Origin: DAOUAT01 sp964551735
GTDB taxonomy: Bacteria > Chloroflexota > Anaerolineae > CG2-30-64-16
Length of the DNA: 64,000 nucleotides
Direction of reading: 5' to 3'
Assembly (NCBI GenBank): GCA_964551735.1
Contig: CAZKEF010000025.1
Span: 20,626 to 84,625, forward strand
The translations under genes and the position numbers were made by a program. A model generated the notes under the pieces. The model saw nothing but the letters and a program-made list of their open reading frames with translations. It was not told the DNA's origin and did no database searches. Positions 52,930-60,779 of the stretch are shown here, in pieces. The number at the start of each line of letters is the position of its first letter. Position 1 is the stretch's first letter.

Positions 52930-53880
52930 TCACGTGGTATCGCTAAGCAGCGCAGCCGTCGCCGTTCGCAGCTGCTGACGCGCTGCACGGGCCCACTTGC
53001 TGCGCAAAGCGCCGGCCGCATCTTCCAGCCAACCGATGTACCCGGCCAAGGCGCCGAGGCCAACCTCATCTGCCAGGCCCAGTGCGAAACACAGATGTTG
53101 ATGGATGACAGCGAAGTAGGGGCGTCCGGCTGCGCCAACTGCCAGCTCTTGCATCACGGCCCGTCGCCCATGCGCCAGATCCTGCAGCGCGCATGTGCCG
53201 GTTATCTGCGCCATGAAGGCATTCCAGCGACCAGCGGCCGCATCCTCGGCCCAATCTTGCGCATGATCCAGCAACACGGCGGCCACTAGCAGGTCGTCCA
53301 GCATCGTTTCCAGCATGACCAGCTTGTTGGGCCGATCAGCCAGCAAGCAGGCAGCGGCAGCACAGGACTTCAGCGGAGCGCCGCGCTGCGCCAGGGCCAA
53401 CAAATCGGCGCGATCAGCGATATCGAAATATTGAACCGGCTCATAACTGCGCCAGGCAGCGGCCAGCCATTGTTGCAGATAGCTATCGAAGCTGCGCCAG
53501 AACGCTGGCGCCACTCCGCAGAGATCCATGTAGCACGACAGCCACATGTGCAGCAGCGCTGTGCCCAAGAGGCGCGCAGGGACCTGCATCTCACTCCCCA
53601 CTGCGCCATCCGCCAGATCGTCCTGCAAGCGGATGTAGGTCAGGCCGAGGACGTTGGCCAACACTAGGCTGCGCGCCTGTTCAGTCCTCAGCCCGAGCGC
53701 CTTGCCCAACCACCACGGGAGCGACCATTCCAGCGCCCAATTCGGAGGTCGGCTGCGGGCCAGCATCTGCTCGGCGAGCCAGGCCACCGGCTCTGGCAAG
53801 CCTTCACGCGCCAAAAGTGCTCGATAGGCCGCCGTTGCCCAATCAATTTCGGCCTCTGGCAAACACGGCGGCGCCTTCAT
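52930..53880 (-). CDS. Class 1 isoprenoid biosynthesis-type enzyme (ComQ-like candidate)
   Basis: A 316-residue all-helical isoprenyl-synthase-like protein. The first aspartate-rich motif is DDLAD at 87-91 (TYIRLQDDLADG), and the second is LLDHAQDWAED (Asp205, Asp209, Glu212, Asp213). It is shorter and more diverged than FPP/GGPP synthases, and the second motif is atypical, as in the loose group annotated as class 1 isoprenoid biosynthesis enzymes, which includes ComQ. ATG 53880 has GGAGGT 6 bases upstream, and the promoter TTGACA-N17-TAGCAT lies at 53937-53965, which rules out the longer frame. It is followed by the small peptide gene at 52901. It may prenylate that peptide, or act on a free isoprenoid. 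Confidence 0.78.
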   Translation of the reverse strand: MKAPPCLPEAEIDWATAAYRALLAREGLPEPVAWLAEQMLARSRPPNWALEWSLPWWLGKALGLRTEQARSLVLANVLGLTYIRLQDDLADGAVGSEMQVPARLLGTALLHMWLSCYMDLCGVAPAFWRSFDSYLQQWLAAAWRSYEPVQYFDIADRADLLALAQRGAPLKSCAAAACLLADRPNKLVMLETMLDDLLVAAVLLDHAQDWAEDAAAGRWNAFMAQITGTCALQDLAHGRRAVMQELAVGAAGRPYFAVIHQHLCFALGLADEVGLGALAGYIGWLEDAAGALRSKWARAARQQLRTATAALLSDTT

Positions 53881-53936
53881 GCGCGCACCTCCGCGATCCT
53901 CACCCGCACAAAGCCCTTCACAGCACTCATGGGCAG

Positions 53937-53965
53937 ATGCTACCATATCGTTCCGCACTTGTCAA
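53937..53965 (-). promoter_or_regulatory. Promoter of the ComQ-like/peptide operon
   Basis: On the minus strand TTGACA (53960-53965) and TAGCAT (53937-53942) are separated by 17 bases. The predicted transcript starts near 53930, about 50 bases before ATG 53880. Confidence 0.65.
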
Positions 53966-54107
53966 TGTCTTGTACTAAAAATGCCCCCAGTGACGATCAC
54001 ATACCTGATCCTAGCAACGCGCAATTGAAGCCGCACGCGAACCTGTGATAGGATCGGCGAGACGAAAACCTGAGCAAGGCAGAGCAATCCAGTAGATAGT
54101 ACGCCAT

Positions 54108-54170
54108 GCATCGAGCATTCAGGCGGCTAGGTCAACCCTAAAGGGTGCTGGCGCGCAGCCTCAAATCCGG
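54108..54170. repeat. Palindromic repeat family 1, possible degenerate copy F
   Basis: TGCATCGAGCATTCAGGCGG and GCAGCCTCAAATCCGG match the arms of the family imperfectly, at the usual spacing. The rest of the 53966-54231 stretch between the divergent genes shows nothing further except a weak TTGAAG-N18-TAGGAT promoter-like pair (54025-54054). Confidence 0.4.
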
Positions 54171-54231
54171 AATACGAGTTCTATCTGTGTTCCCTAACAA
54201 GAAAGATTGGCGAGGGACCCGGAGAAAGCCT

Positions 54232-55161
54232 ATGCCCGTTACACCCTTGGCCAGCCGGCCGATCATCCTCGACACAGACATCGGCACCGACGTGGATGAC
54301 TGCCTGGCCCTGGCGTTGCTCCTCGCTTCTCCCGAACTGCAATTGATGGCCGTGACCACCGTCTACGGCGACACGCTCTTGCGCGCCCGTATGGTGCTGG
54401 AGCTGTTGGCGCTGCGTGGTGTCGCCGGTGTCCCGGTCGCGGCCGGCGCGGAGAAGCCCCTCTTAGGCCGACCGCCGGTTTACTGGGAGGGCCATGAAGG
54501 GGAAGGACTGCTGGGACTAGCTGACGAAGGGTTGCGACCGGCGCCGGAACGGGCAGCAGAGCTGATCGTCCGCACGGTCATGGCCCGCCCCGGCGAGATC
54601 ACCCTGATCGCGATCGGCCCGCTGACCAACGTGGCGCTGGCCATGCTCCTGGAGCCGCGATTGGCGGGCGTCCTGGCAGGTTTGACGATCATGGGCGGGG
54701 CGGTAGGTGGGGTGCAGGCGCTCCATCTGCCTTGGGTCGAGCACAACTTTCGGAGTGATCCGGAAGCTGCGGCTATCGTCCTGGCGTCCGGCGCGGCGAT
54801 CCGGGTTGTGCCGCTGGACGTGACCACACAGGTGCGCATCCGGCCGGCCGATGTGGCACGCATCCGCGCGACGGATGGCCCGTTTCACGCGGCCGTCGCA
54901 GACCAGATCGAACGGTACCCCCGGTATCAACAGCGCGGTTGGACTTACCTGCATGACCCATTAGCCGCGGCCACGGTGGTTGCGCCCGACCTGGTAGGGT
55001 GGGAACCGGTGCACGCTGGGGTAGAGACGGCCGGCCAACATACGGCAGGGAAGCTGCTGGTGGCGCTGCCCCATGCAGGTGCGCCCGCCTGTGCAGAGGT
55101 GGCGCTCACCGTCAACGCTGCTTTGGCCGAGACGTTCATCAGCGCGCGGCTGACGCAATAA
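54232..55161 (+). CDS. Nucleoside hydrolase (IunH family)
   Basis: A 309-residue ribonucleoside hydrolase: the calcium-binding N-terminal motif PIILDTDIGTDVDDCLAL, LMAVTTVYGD, EITLIAIGPLTNVALAML, IMGGAVGG and the HDPLAAATV segment carrying the catalytic-region His. It cleaves the N-glycosidic bond of ribonucleosides for base salvage. ATG 54232 is chosen with GGAG 9 bases upstream; the longer open frame overlaps repeat copy F. It is convergent with the aldolase gene and ends 3 bases before a strong hairpin. Confidence 0.94.
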   Translation: MPVTPLASRPIILDTDIGTDVDDCLALALLLASPELQLMAVTTVYGDTLLRARMVLELLALRGVAGVPVAAGAEKPLLGRPPVYWEGHEGEGLLGLADEGLRPAPERAAELIVRTVMARPGEITLIAIGPLTNVALAMLLEPRLAGVLAGLTIMGGAVGGVQALHLPWVEHNFRSDPEAAAIVLASGAAIRVVPLDVTTQVRIRPADVARIRATDGPFHAAVADQIERYPRYQQRGWTYLHDPLAAATVVAPDLVGWEPVHAGVETAGQHTAGKLLVALPHAGAPACAEVALTVNAALAETFISARLTQ

Positions 55162-55163
55162 AG

Positions 55164-55201
55164 GAAGGCGACCTGGTAAGGCCAGATGCCTGCCAGGTCG
55201 C
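55164..55201. terminator. Bidirectional hairpin between convergent genes
   Basis: A perfect 11-bp stem AGGCGACCTGG / CCAGGTCGCCT with a 16-base loop lies 3 bases after the nucleoside hydrolase stop and 37 bases from the aldolase stop. There is no T-run, so it may protect or pause rather than terminate. Confidence 0.5.
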
Positions 55202-55237
55202 CTGATTCGTGCTACAGGATCTCGTGCAGAGAATGTC

Positions 55238-56185
55238 TCATCCCAACGCAGCACGCACGGCCGGGATCTGCCCGGCGCTGCCAAGCTTGCCGTTCTTATC
55301 CGCGATGAACTTGGCGTACTCCGCCATGAAGATCTTGCCCGGATCGCGGAGATCAAACTTCTCCGGAAAGTCGCGGAAGAACTCACGGTGCACCCGCGTC
55401 CATACCAGGCGGCCGTCGGTGTCAATGTTGATCTTGGTGACGCCCAACTCGGCCGCGCGGCGGAACTGGTTGTCATCCACGCCCTTCGCGCCTGCCAGCT
55501 TGCCGCCCGCCGCGTTGATGCGTGCAACCTCATCCTGCGGCACCGAACTGGAACCGTGCATGACCAACGGGAAGCCGGGCAGTCGCTTCTGGATCTCGCT
55601 TAACACATCGAAGCGCAGGCCCTGCGTGCCGCTGAACTTAAACGCGCCGTGGCTGGTGCCAATGGCGCAAGCCAGGGAATCACAGCCCGTGCGAGTGACG
55701 AAGTCCCTGGCCTGATCCGGATCGGTCAGCTTGGCATCCGCCTCGCTAACCGAAACGTGTTCCTCCACGCCACCCAACTGCCCCAACTCCGCCTCAACGA
55801 CGATGCCGCGCGCGTGGGCCGCATCCACGACCCGCTTGGTGATCTCGATGTTCTTCTCGTATGGCTCATGACTGGCATCAATCATCACCGAGCTGTAGAA
55901 CCCGCTTTCGATGCAATCCAGGCAGGTCTTCTCATCGCCGTGATCGAGATGCACAGCGAAAATGGCCTCCGGGAAGATCTCATCGGCCGAGCGGATGATC
56001 GCTTCCAGCATCTTCTTGTTGGTGTAGGAACGCGCGCCCTTGCTGATCTGGATGATGAAAGGCGCCTGGCTTTCAACGCAGCCACGGAACAGGCCCATCG
56101 TCTGCTCGGCATTGTTGATGTTGTACGCGCCCAAGGCATACTTGCCGTAGGCAAGCTCAAAGAGTTTCTTGGTAGTGACGATCAT
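55238..56185 (-). CDS. Class II fructose-bisphosphate aldolase-family protein
   Basis: A 315-residue zinc aldolase of the class II FBA/tagatose-bisphosphate family: FAVHLDHGDEKTCLDCIESG (catalytic and zinc residues), VVEAELGQLGGVEEHVS, CDSLACAIGTSHGAFKF and VMHGSSSVPQDEVARINAAGG, with the phosphate-binding NIDTDGRLVWTR. It cleaves fructose-1,6-bisphosphate to triose phosphates; the sugar specificity is assumed. ATG 56185 (MIVTTKKLFELAYG) is the natural start. It stands alone, convergent to the nucleoside hydrolase gene. Confidence 0.94.
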   Translation of the reverse strand: MIVTTKKLFELAYGKYALGAYNINNAEQTMGLFRGCVESQAPFIIQISKGARSYTNKKMLEAIIRSADEIFPEAIFAVHLDHGDEKTCLDCIESGFYSSVMIDASHEPYEKNIEITKRVVDAAHARGIVVEAELGQLGGVEEHVSVSEADAKLTDPDQARDFVTRTGCDSLACAIGTSHGAFKFSGTQGLRFDVLSEIQKRLPGFPLVMHGSSSVPQDEVARINAAGGKLAGAKGVDDNQFRRAAELGVTKINIDTDGRLVWTRVHREFFRDFPEKFDLRDPGKIFMAEYAKFIADKNGKLGSAGQIPAVRAALG

Positions 56186-56329
56186 AGGAATTCCCTTTCC
56201 GAACGTAACATAACTGCGCTTAAATGCACCAATCCAGTATACTCGCAACTGCCAGCCTGGTCAAACCTCTCAACCTCTCATCTTTCCAGGACTGCCTTCA
56301 GAGCTTCCAGGCTGGCGCTCCAACGGCGT

Positions 56330-57622
56330 TCACGGACATTGGATCACCCCTTGCGCCCACAGGCAGCCGCCGCATGCCGGCAGGAGGTTGCCCCGGCAAT
56401 CCTCCAGGTTCGCTTCGGCCCACTCACAGCCGCCGCAGAAGGTGCACGGAGAAAACTCGAAGTTCTGCACCCGCTGGCGAAAGGCCACGTAATCCGGGGC
56501 CATCCAGAGATCGCGCAGGCTGCGCTCCAGCACATTGCCCACTGCGTGCCGATGGTTCACCCGCGGCTTGCCGTGCAGATAGCTGATATGCGTGTGCATC
56601 AGCGGCCAGCATGGGCTGACATCACCGGTCCAGGCGATGGACATGGTGCCGCCTTCGATGTAAGTGCAAGTGTTGCTGGCCTCAGCCCAGTTCTGGCCAG
56701 CGTAACTAACGTTGTAGCCCGCCTGGAAAGCCTGAAAAAGCGCGTCGCGCGTGAACTCATCAAAGTCCATTTTGGGCAGATTAAGCTGCGGCACCGTGAC
56801 CGAATCAATATAGGCCAGCGCATTCCTGGCGCGCGTGTACAACATCTCCTCTTGCAGCTCAGGCGTCACCGGCAGGACATTGCTGACCGAGAAGTGCCTG
56901 GCGCCAAGGTCAAGTCCCAATTGCAGCACAGCGGGCAGGTCAGCGATGTTGCGTTTCATGGCCACAAACGCGATGCCGATCTCCGGATGAGGGTGATGGC
57001 CACCCTTGCGCAGCTTGCTGAAGCGGGCCAGGTTGGCGACGACGTGCGCCAGCTCCGCGCCCAGACGTACATCGGCGTAGCTCTCGGGCCGCGCGCCGTC
57101 AATGGACACCCACAACAGATCCAGCCCGGCGTCAATCAGGCCGTGTGCGACCAGTTCGTTAAGCAGCATCCCGTTGGTGATCAGCTCGGTGCGCGCGCCC
57201 AACGCGTGCGCCTGCGCCACCCACGCCACCGTCCGCCGGTGGGATAACGGCTCGCCGATGCCGCCGAAGTACACGGTGGGCAGCGGGTTAAATGCCGGCA
57301 GCCCTTTCAGGATCGCCGCATAGGCCGCGTCGCTCATGCGGCCGGTCGGTTCATCCCAGCCATGGCGAAAGCAAGTGGCGCAATCCAGGTTGCAGGCGTT
57401 GGTCGGCTCAAGATAAAGCTTGGCCAGGTGTGTGACGGGGCGGTGGAGCTGCAGGCCGTTGCGCGTGGGATCTACGCGCACCTGAGCGCCCGGCGTCAGC
57501 CCCAGCTGCGCCGCCATCTCCGGGGGCAACACCAGGCGGCCTTGTTCATCAACGTGCGCCCAACCAGTCCTCGAGGTCGGCGCCGGCTTGCCCGTGAAGA
57601 ACGCGCGGGCATCAATGGTCAT
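56330..57622 (-). CDS. AbrB-radical SAM/SPASM protein, likely tungsten-oxidoreductase maturase
   Basis: A 430-residue protein. Residues about 20-60 form a SpoVT/AbrB-like swapped-hairpin domain (AHVDEQGRLVLPPEMAAQLG). The radical SAM motif follows, PTNACNLDCATC, then GGIGEPL and the C-terminal SPASM cysteines (CTYIEG, SPCWPL, CTFCGGCEWA, CGGCLW). It lies directly downstream of the aldehyde:ferredoxin oxidoreductase gene on the same strand, which matches the family of tungsten-cofactor-oxidoreductase radical SAM maturases (TIGR04317, recalled). It probably modifies or activates the AOR. A hairpin repeat lies 24 bases upstream of the start. Confidence 0.85.
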   Translation of the reverse strand: MTIDARAFFTGKPAPTSRTGWAHVDEQGRLVLPPEMAAQLGLTPGAQVRVDPTRNGLQLHRPVTHLAKLYLEPTNACNLDCATCFRHGWDEPTGRMSDAAYAAILKGLPAFNPLPTVYFGGIGEPLSHRRTVAWVAQAHALGARTELITNGMLLNELVAHGLIDAGLDLLWVSIDGARPESYADVRLGAELAHVVANLARFSKLRKGGHHPHPEIGIAFVAMKRNIADLPAVLQLGLDLGARHFSVSNVLPVTPELQEEMLYTRARNALAYIDSVTVPQLNLPKMDFDEFTRDALFQAFQAGYNVSYAGQNWAEASNTCTYIEGGTMSIAWTGDVSPCWPLMHTHISYLHGKPRVNHRHAVGNVLERSLRDLWMAPDYVAFRQRVQNFEFSPCTFCGGCEWAEANLEDCRGNLLPACGGCLWAQGVIQCP

Positions 57623-57641
57623 GCTGGACTCCTGGAACAGA

Positions 57642-57668
57642 CCCTAGGTTTCTCGGAGAAACCTGGGG
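57642..57668. repeat. Hairpin repeat family 2 (AGGTTTCT-CGG-AGAAACCT)
   Basis: A perfect 8-bp stem AGGTTTCT / AGAAACCT with loop CGG is extended by four further pairs (one G-T). It shares its core with the much longer hairpin at 62779. The 57623-57897 gap holds nothing else recognisable. Confidence 0.6.
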
Positions 57669-57897
57669 GCTCTGTCTGTGTGGCAGATGGCATAGTATAG
57701 GATACAGGAGGCGTTGCGTCAACAACCTCAAAAAACGCGGGCGGCAGGGTGCGTGCTCCCCACCGCCCGAAGACCCATGCTAAACCTGGCAACAGAAGTT
57801 ACGGCTACTTTTGCAAAGTCCCACGAGGATGCTTCGCGATCGGCCTGCGCCGACTACTTCCTTTGTTTCCGTTATTTCCCTCAGTTCCTTCGTTGCC

Positions 57898-59730
57898 CTA
57901 AACGATCTCCAACTCCTTCAACTTCGCCTCCGGCACCACACCATCCACCCAGCCGCGGGCTTCGTAGTACTCCGCCAACATCTGGGGCAGCTCGGAGACA
58001 TGGCCTTTGGAGCCACCGAAGGTGGAGGGCTCTTCCAGGAACCGCTTGGGCAGCGAATCGTCCTTGCCCACGAAGCCGTTCAGGTTGTTGTAGTAGCGCT
58101 CCAGGTTATAGACGCGCTCACCGGCCTTCAGCAGGTCGTCCGCGGTGCAGGGCGCTCCGGTGATGGCCGAGAACTGCATCGCGAATCCGTCCAGCGACTC
58201 AGAGAAGGTGGCAAACTTGCACACATCCAGGCAGTCGGTGACCGCGTGCACGTTCTGGAAGATCATGATCAGCTTGCCCTTGCCCTCCCAGGCTAGCGGG
58301 TCCACCACCGGCGCGGGGCCGAGCACGTTGCCGGCGACCTCGGCCGCGGGGGTGTAGCCGCGCAGGTGGCACGCGCCGCGGTTCGAGGTGGCATAGCCGA
58401 TGCCCATGCCCTTGATGCCTCGCGGATCATAGGCCGGGATGCCCTGATCCTTGACCGCCATCGCCAGCTCGGGATATCCCAACTTCTTAGCAGCCTTGCC
58501 GGTGCCCTCGGCCAGGATGTCGCCCACGCCCTGGCGGAACGCGATCATGCGCGCCATCCGCACCATGCCGTGGGTGTCGCCCCACATCAGGCCCTCGCCC
58601 GCCTGGGCGTAACCGCGCTGCGTATATTCCATGTACATCGCCAGCACGGTGCCGATCTCGATGGCGTCGAAGCCGTAGTCATTAGCGCGGTCAATCAGGT
58701 ACGCCACGGCCGCGATATCATCGTTGCCGCAAAACGCGCCCACCGACCAGGCCGGCTCGTACTCTACGCTCTCCATGCGCACCTTAAACGGCCCCTCAGT
58801 GACCTCGACCTCTTTCTTGCAGGCGACCGGACAGGCGTGGCAGGTGGGATCGTCCACCAGGATGGTAGCCTTGACGTGCTCGCCGCTGAGCAGCTCCGCT
58901 CGCTCGCCGAAGGAAGTTTCCTGGCCGTTGCGCACGGGCAGCGCGCCCATGTTGCTGGTAATGTTCATCAGCACGTTGGTGCCGTAAACCGACAGGCCAC
59001 CCTTACGCGGCGCGGTCAGCACCCGCTCGTCCATCAGTTCGGCCAGTGCGCGCTTCTGCGCAACCTTCCAGCCCTCTTTGTCCACTGGCCGGGGCCGGTT
59101 GGCGTGCACACCCTTGATCACGATCGCCTTCAGGTGTTTGCTGCCGCCCACGCAGCCGGTGCCGCCGCGGCCCGAGGAACGGTCGTTCTCGTTCATCCAG
59201 TTGGCAAACTTCACCAGGTTCTCGCCTGCCGGGCCGATGGTGATGACGCTGAGGTCCTTGCCGCCGCCGTGCCGCTCCTGCAAGACCCTAATGGTCTCAT
59301 GGACATGCTTCCCCCATAGGTCGCTGGCGTCGTGCAGTGTGACCTTGCCATCTTCGACGTAGGCATAAACCGGCTTGTCGGCCTTACCCTTAAAGACCAG
59401 GCCATCAAACCCCGCCCACTTGAGCCGCGCGGCCGACCAGCCGCCGTGGTGCGAGTCGGTCACAGTGCCGGTGAGGGGCGACTTGGTGACGACGGCCATG
59501 CGACCGCTCAAGTTGACATCGGTCCCGGTGAGGGGACCGTTCATAAAGCAAAGGATGTTGTCTGGGGATAGGGGGTCCACCAGCGGGCCGTTGTCGAAGA
59601 CGTACTTGACGCCCAGGCCGCGCGCGCCGATGTACTTGCGCGCATCTTCCGGATCAATTGGCTTGTACTCGATTGCCCCACTGGCCAGGTCGATCCAGGC
59701 CACACAATTGACGTAACCGCCCAGTTGCAT
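57898..59730 (-). CDS. aor: Aldehyde:ferredoxin oxidoreductase, tungsten-type
   Basis: A 610-residue AOR. The N-terminal domain has ARKYIGARGLGVKYVF; the 4Fe-4S ligands are in CHACPVAC and DCLDVC; the pterin-binding motifs include NDYGFDAIEIG and the DPRGIKGMGIGYATSNRGACH segment. It oxidises aldehydes to acids with ferredoxin, using a tungstopterin. ATG 59730 has AAGGAGG 7 bases upstream. A long structured leader with an intrinsic terminator precedes it, and a ModE-like gene lies further upstream on the same strand. In this setting it would detoxify or use aldehydes from the 2-oxoacid-degrading enzymes (inference). Confidence 0.95.
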   Translation of the reverse strand: MQLGGYVNCVAWIDLASGAIEYKPIDPEDARKYIGARGLGVKYVFDNGPLVDPLSPDNILCFMNGPLTGTDVNLSGRMAVVTKSPLTGTVTDSHHGGWSAARLKWAGFDGLVFKGKADKPVYAYVEDGKVTLHDASDLWGKHVHETIRVLQERHGGGKDLSVITIGPAGENLVKFANWMNENDRSSGRGGTGCVGGSKHLKAIVIKGVHANRPRPVDKEGWKVAQKRALAELMDERVLTAPRKGGLSVYGTNVLMNITSNMGALPVRNGQETSFGERAELLSGEHVKATILVDDPTCHACPVACKKEVEVTEGPFKVRMESVEYEPAWSVGAFCGNDDIAAVAYLIDRANDYGFDAIEIGTVLAMYMEYTQRGYAQAGEGLMWGDTHGMVRMARMIAFRQGVGDILAEGTGKAAKKLGYPELAMAVKDQGIPAYDPRGIKGMGIGYATSNRGACHLRGYTPAAEVAGNVLGPAPVVDPLAWEGKGKLIMIFQNVHAVTDCLDVCKFATFSESLDGFAMQFSAITGAPCTADDLLKAGERVYNLERYYNNLNGFVGKDDSLPKRFLEEPSTFGGSKGHVSELPQMLAEYYEARGWVDGVVPEAKLKELEIV

Positions 59731-59966
59731 AGATTCACCTCCTTGTGCGATGCTGACAGAAACGCATGATCGGAGAACACAGACAGGTTCCGATCGGGAC
59801 CACAACAAAAAACCGGGGAGCGCTATGTCTGTCTTACATAACGCCCCCCGGCCATTTCAGCGACCCGAGGCTCAATGCTGGTCCCCCGGCCGTGCCCATG
59901 TTGTGGATTGCGCACGGACTGGAGCATATTTCCCATAGTCAAATACTGTATGAACTGTAGACTACA
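59731..59966 (-). promoter_or_regulatory. AOR mRNA leader, candidate riboswitch/attenuator
   Basis: About 235 bases lie between the predicted transcript start and ATG 59730, far more than usual here. The leader contains two copies of GGCCGGGGG (minus strand, plus positions 59883-59891 and 59845-59853). The second is the left arm of a strong terminator; the first could pair with its right arm CTCCCCGG and act as antiterminator. The sensor part could not be matched by eye to a known class. A molybdenum/tungsten-cofactor riboswitch is the obvious candidate given the gene controlled. Confidence 0.55.
59807..59851 (-). terminator. Intrinsic terminator within the AOR leader
   Basis: On the minus strand a 16-bp stem runs from CCGGGGGGCGTTATGT to ACATAGCGCTCCCCGG with a 7-base loop, followed directly by TTTTTT. 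The two non-Watson-Crick positions are both G-U pairs in the minus-strand RNA but mismatches (A-C) in the plus-strand RNA, which points to an RNA hairpin read from the minus strand. Confidence 0.85.
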
Positions 59967-59972
59967 AACAAT

Positions 59973-60001
59973 AGTATAACCGAAGATGTTCGGACGCGCA
60001 A
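59973..60001 (-). promoter_or_regulatory. Candidate AOR promoter
   Basis: On the minus strand TTGCGC (59996-60001) and TATACT (59973-59978) are separated by 17 bases. They lie between the ModE-like gene and the AOR leader. Confidence 0.5.
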
Positions 60002-60090
60002 GTTTCAGGAAGCACAAAAGGGTGCGGCTTAAGCCATGGTGAGAAGAACGGTGCGCCTGGCGTTACGACACAACCCAAACTCACGCTACT

Positions 60091-60453
60091 TCACCGCAAC
60101 ACGCCAGAAAACGTATCTACAAACACATCTTCCAAGGCCTGATCCAGGCGTTCTGCGAAACGGCTAAACCGGGCAACGAGATCGAGGCCGGTCGCGGTCA
60201 ATCGAGCGCCGCCGCCACCTACGCCTCCCACACGGCGCTCAATCAGCTGCAACCCCAGACCTTCCTCCATCTCTTGCAGGCGATCATAGGCTAACCGGTA
60301 CTGGATGCCCATGCGTTCCGCCGCTGCGCTGATCGAACCGCTGTCCGCTACGGCCTGGAGCAGTTGCACGCGCCATCGGCTGAGCACCACTTGGTTGCTG
60401 CGCGTGATCCATAAATTGAGGTGCGGGGTCAGATCGGTTGTAAGCTCAGACAT
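60091..60453 (-). CDS. ModE-like winged-helix regulator
   Basis: A 120-residue protein that is essentially the N-terminal DNA-binding domain of ModE: RWRVQLLQAVADSGSISAAA, then YRLAYDRLQEMEEGLGLQLI and ERRVGGVGGGGARLTATGLDL. It lacks the C-terminal molybindin domains that bind molybdate or tungstate, so it must sense its ligand through another protein or be a constitutive factor. ATG 60453 (MSELTTDLTPHLNLW) is chosen. It lies upstream of the AOR and maturase genes on the same strand, a fit for a tungsten/molybdenum regulator. Confidence 0.87.
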   Translation of the reverse strand: MSELTTDLTPHLNLWITRSNQVVLSRWRVQLLQAVADSGSISAAAERMGIQYRLAYDRLQEMEEGLGLQLIERRVGGVGGGGARLTATGLDLVARFSRFAERLDQALEDVFVDTFSGVLR

Positions 60454-60540
60454 GGCGCCTCCCTGGTTACCGAATCTTCTCAAGGATACACCGACAACGA
60501 CAGATGGGCAAGATGCAGGTCCGCTCAGAAATCCATCTCG

Positions 60541-60570
60541 TTGACGCAACTGCGCCAGGCGTGCTACAAT
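60541..60570 (+). promoter_or_regulatory. Promoter of the selenoprotein gene
   Basis: TTGACG and TACAAT are separated by 18 bases, about 210 bases before ATG 60780. The remaining 60454-60779 stretch shows no gene. Confidence 0.55.
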
Positions 60571-60779
60571 TTGCCCACGCAGAGCGTGTTGTGCAACAGG
60601 TCGAGCACGGCGATGCGCCTAGGGCAACTTGGTGCATCGACTGTAACCGCATCGGAGGTGGATGAATCAAAAATATGTACGTCATCGCTCGTAACGCCTG
60701 CCTGCGATTACGCATGCACTAGTTGTGCCCCGATCATTGACTTGGGCACGCATCAGACCACACAGGAGGAATGAATACT

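Noticed and set aside
53881..53958. Longer N-terminus for the ComQ-like enzyme
   Set aside because: The extension overlaps the predicted promoter, and a clear GGAGGT site precedes ATG 53880.
55649..57247. Plus-strand open frame of 532 codons
   Set aside because: It runs antisense across the aldolase and radical SAM genes, both of which have full motif sets. It is a high-GC shadow.
58366..59319. Plus-strand open frame of 317 codons
   Set aside because: Antisense to the AOR gene; no motif and no ribosome-binding site.
59813..59851. Dyad upstream of AOR as a ModE-type DNA operator (CGCTATGT-N7-ACATAACG)
   Set aside because: The resemblance to a ModE box is real, but the longer 16-bp stem, minus-strand-only G-U pairs and T6 run fit an RNA terminator better. 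Double use remains possible.
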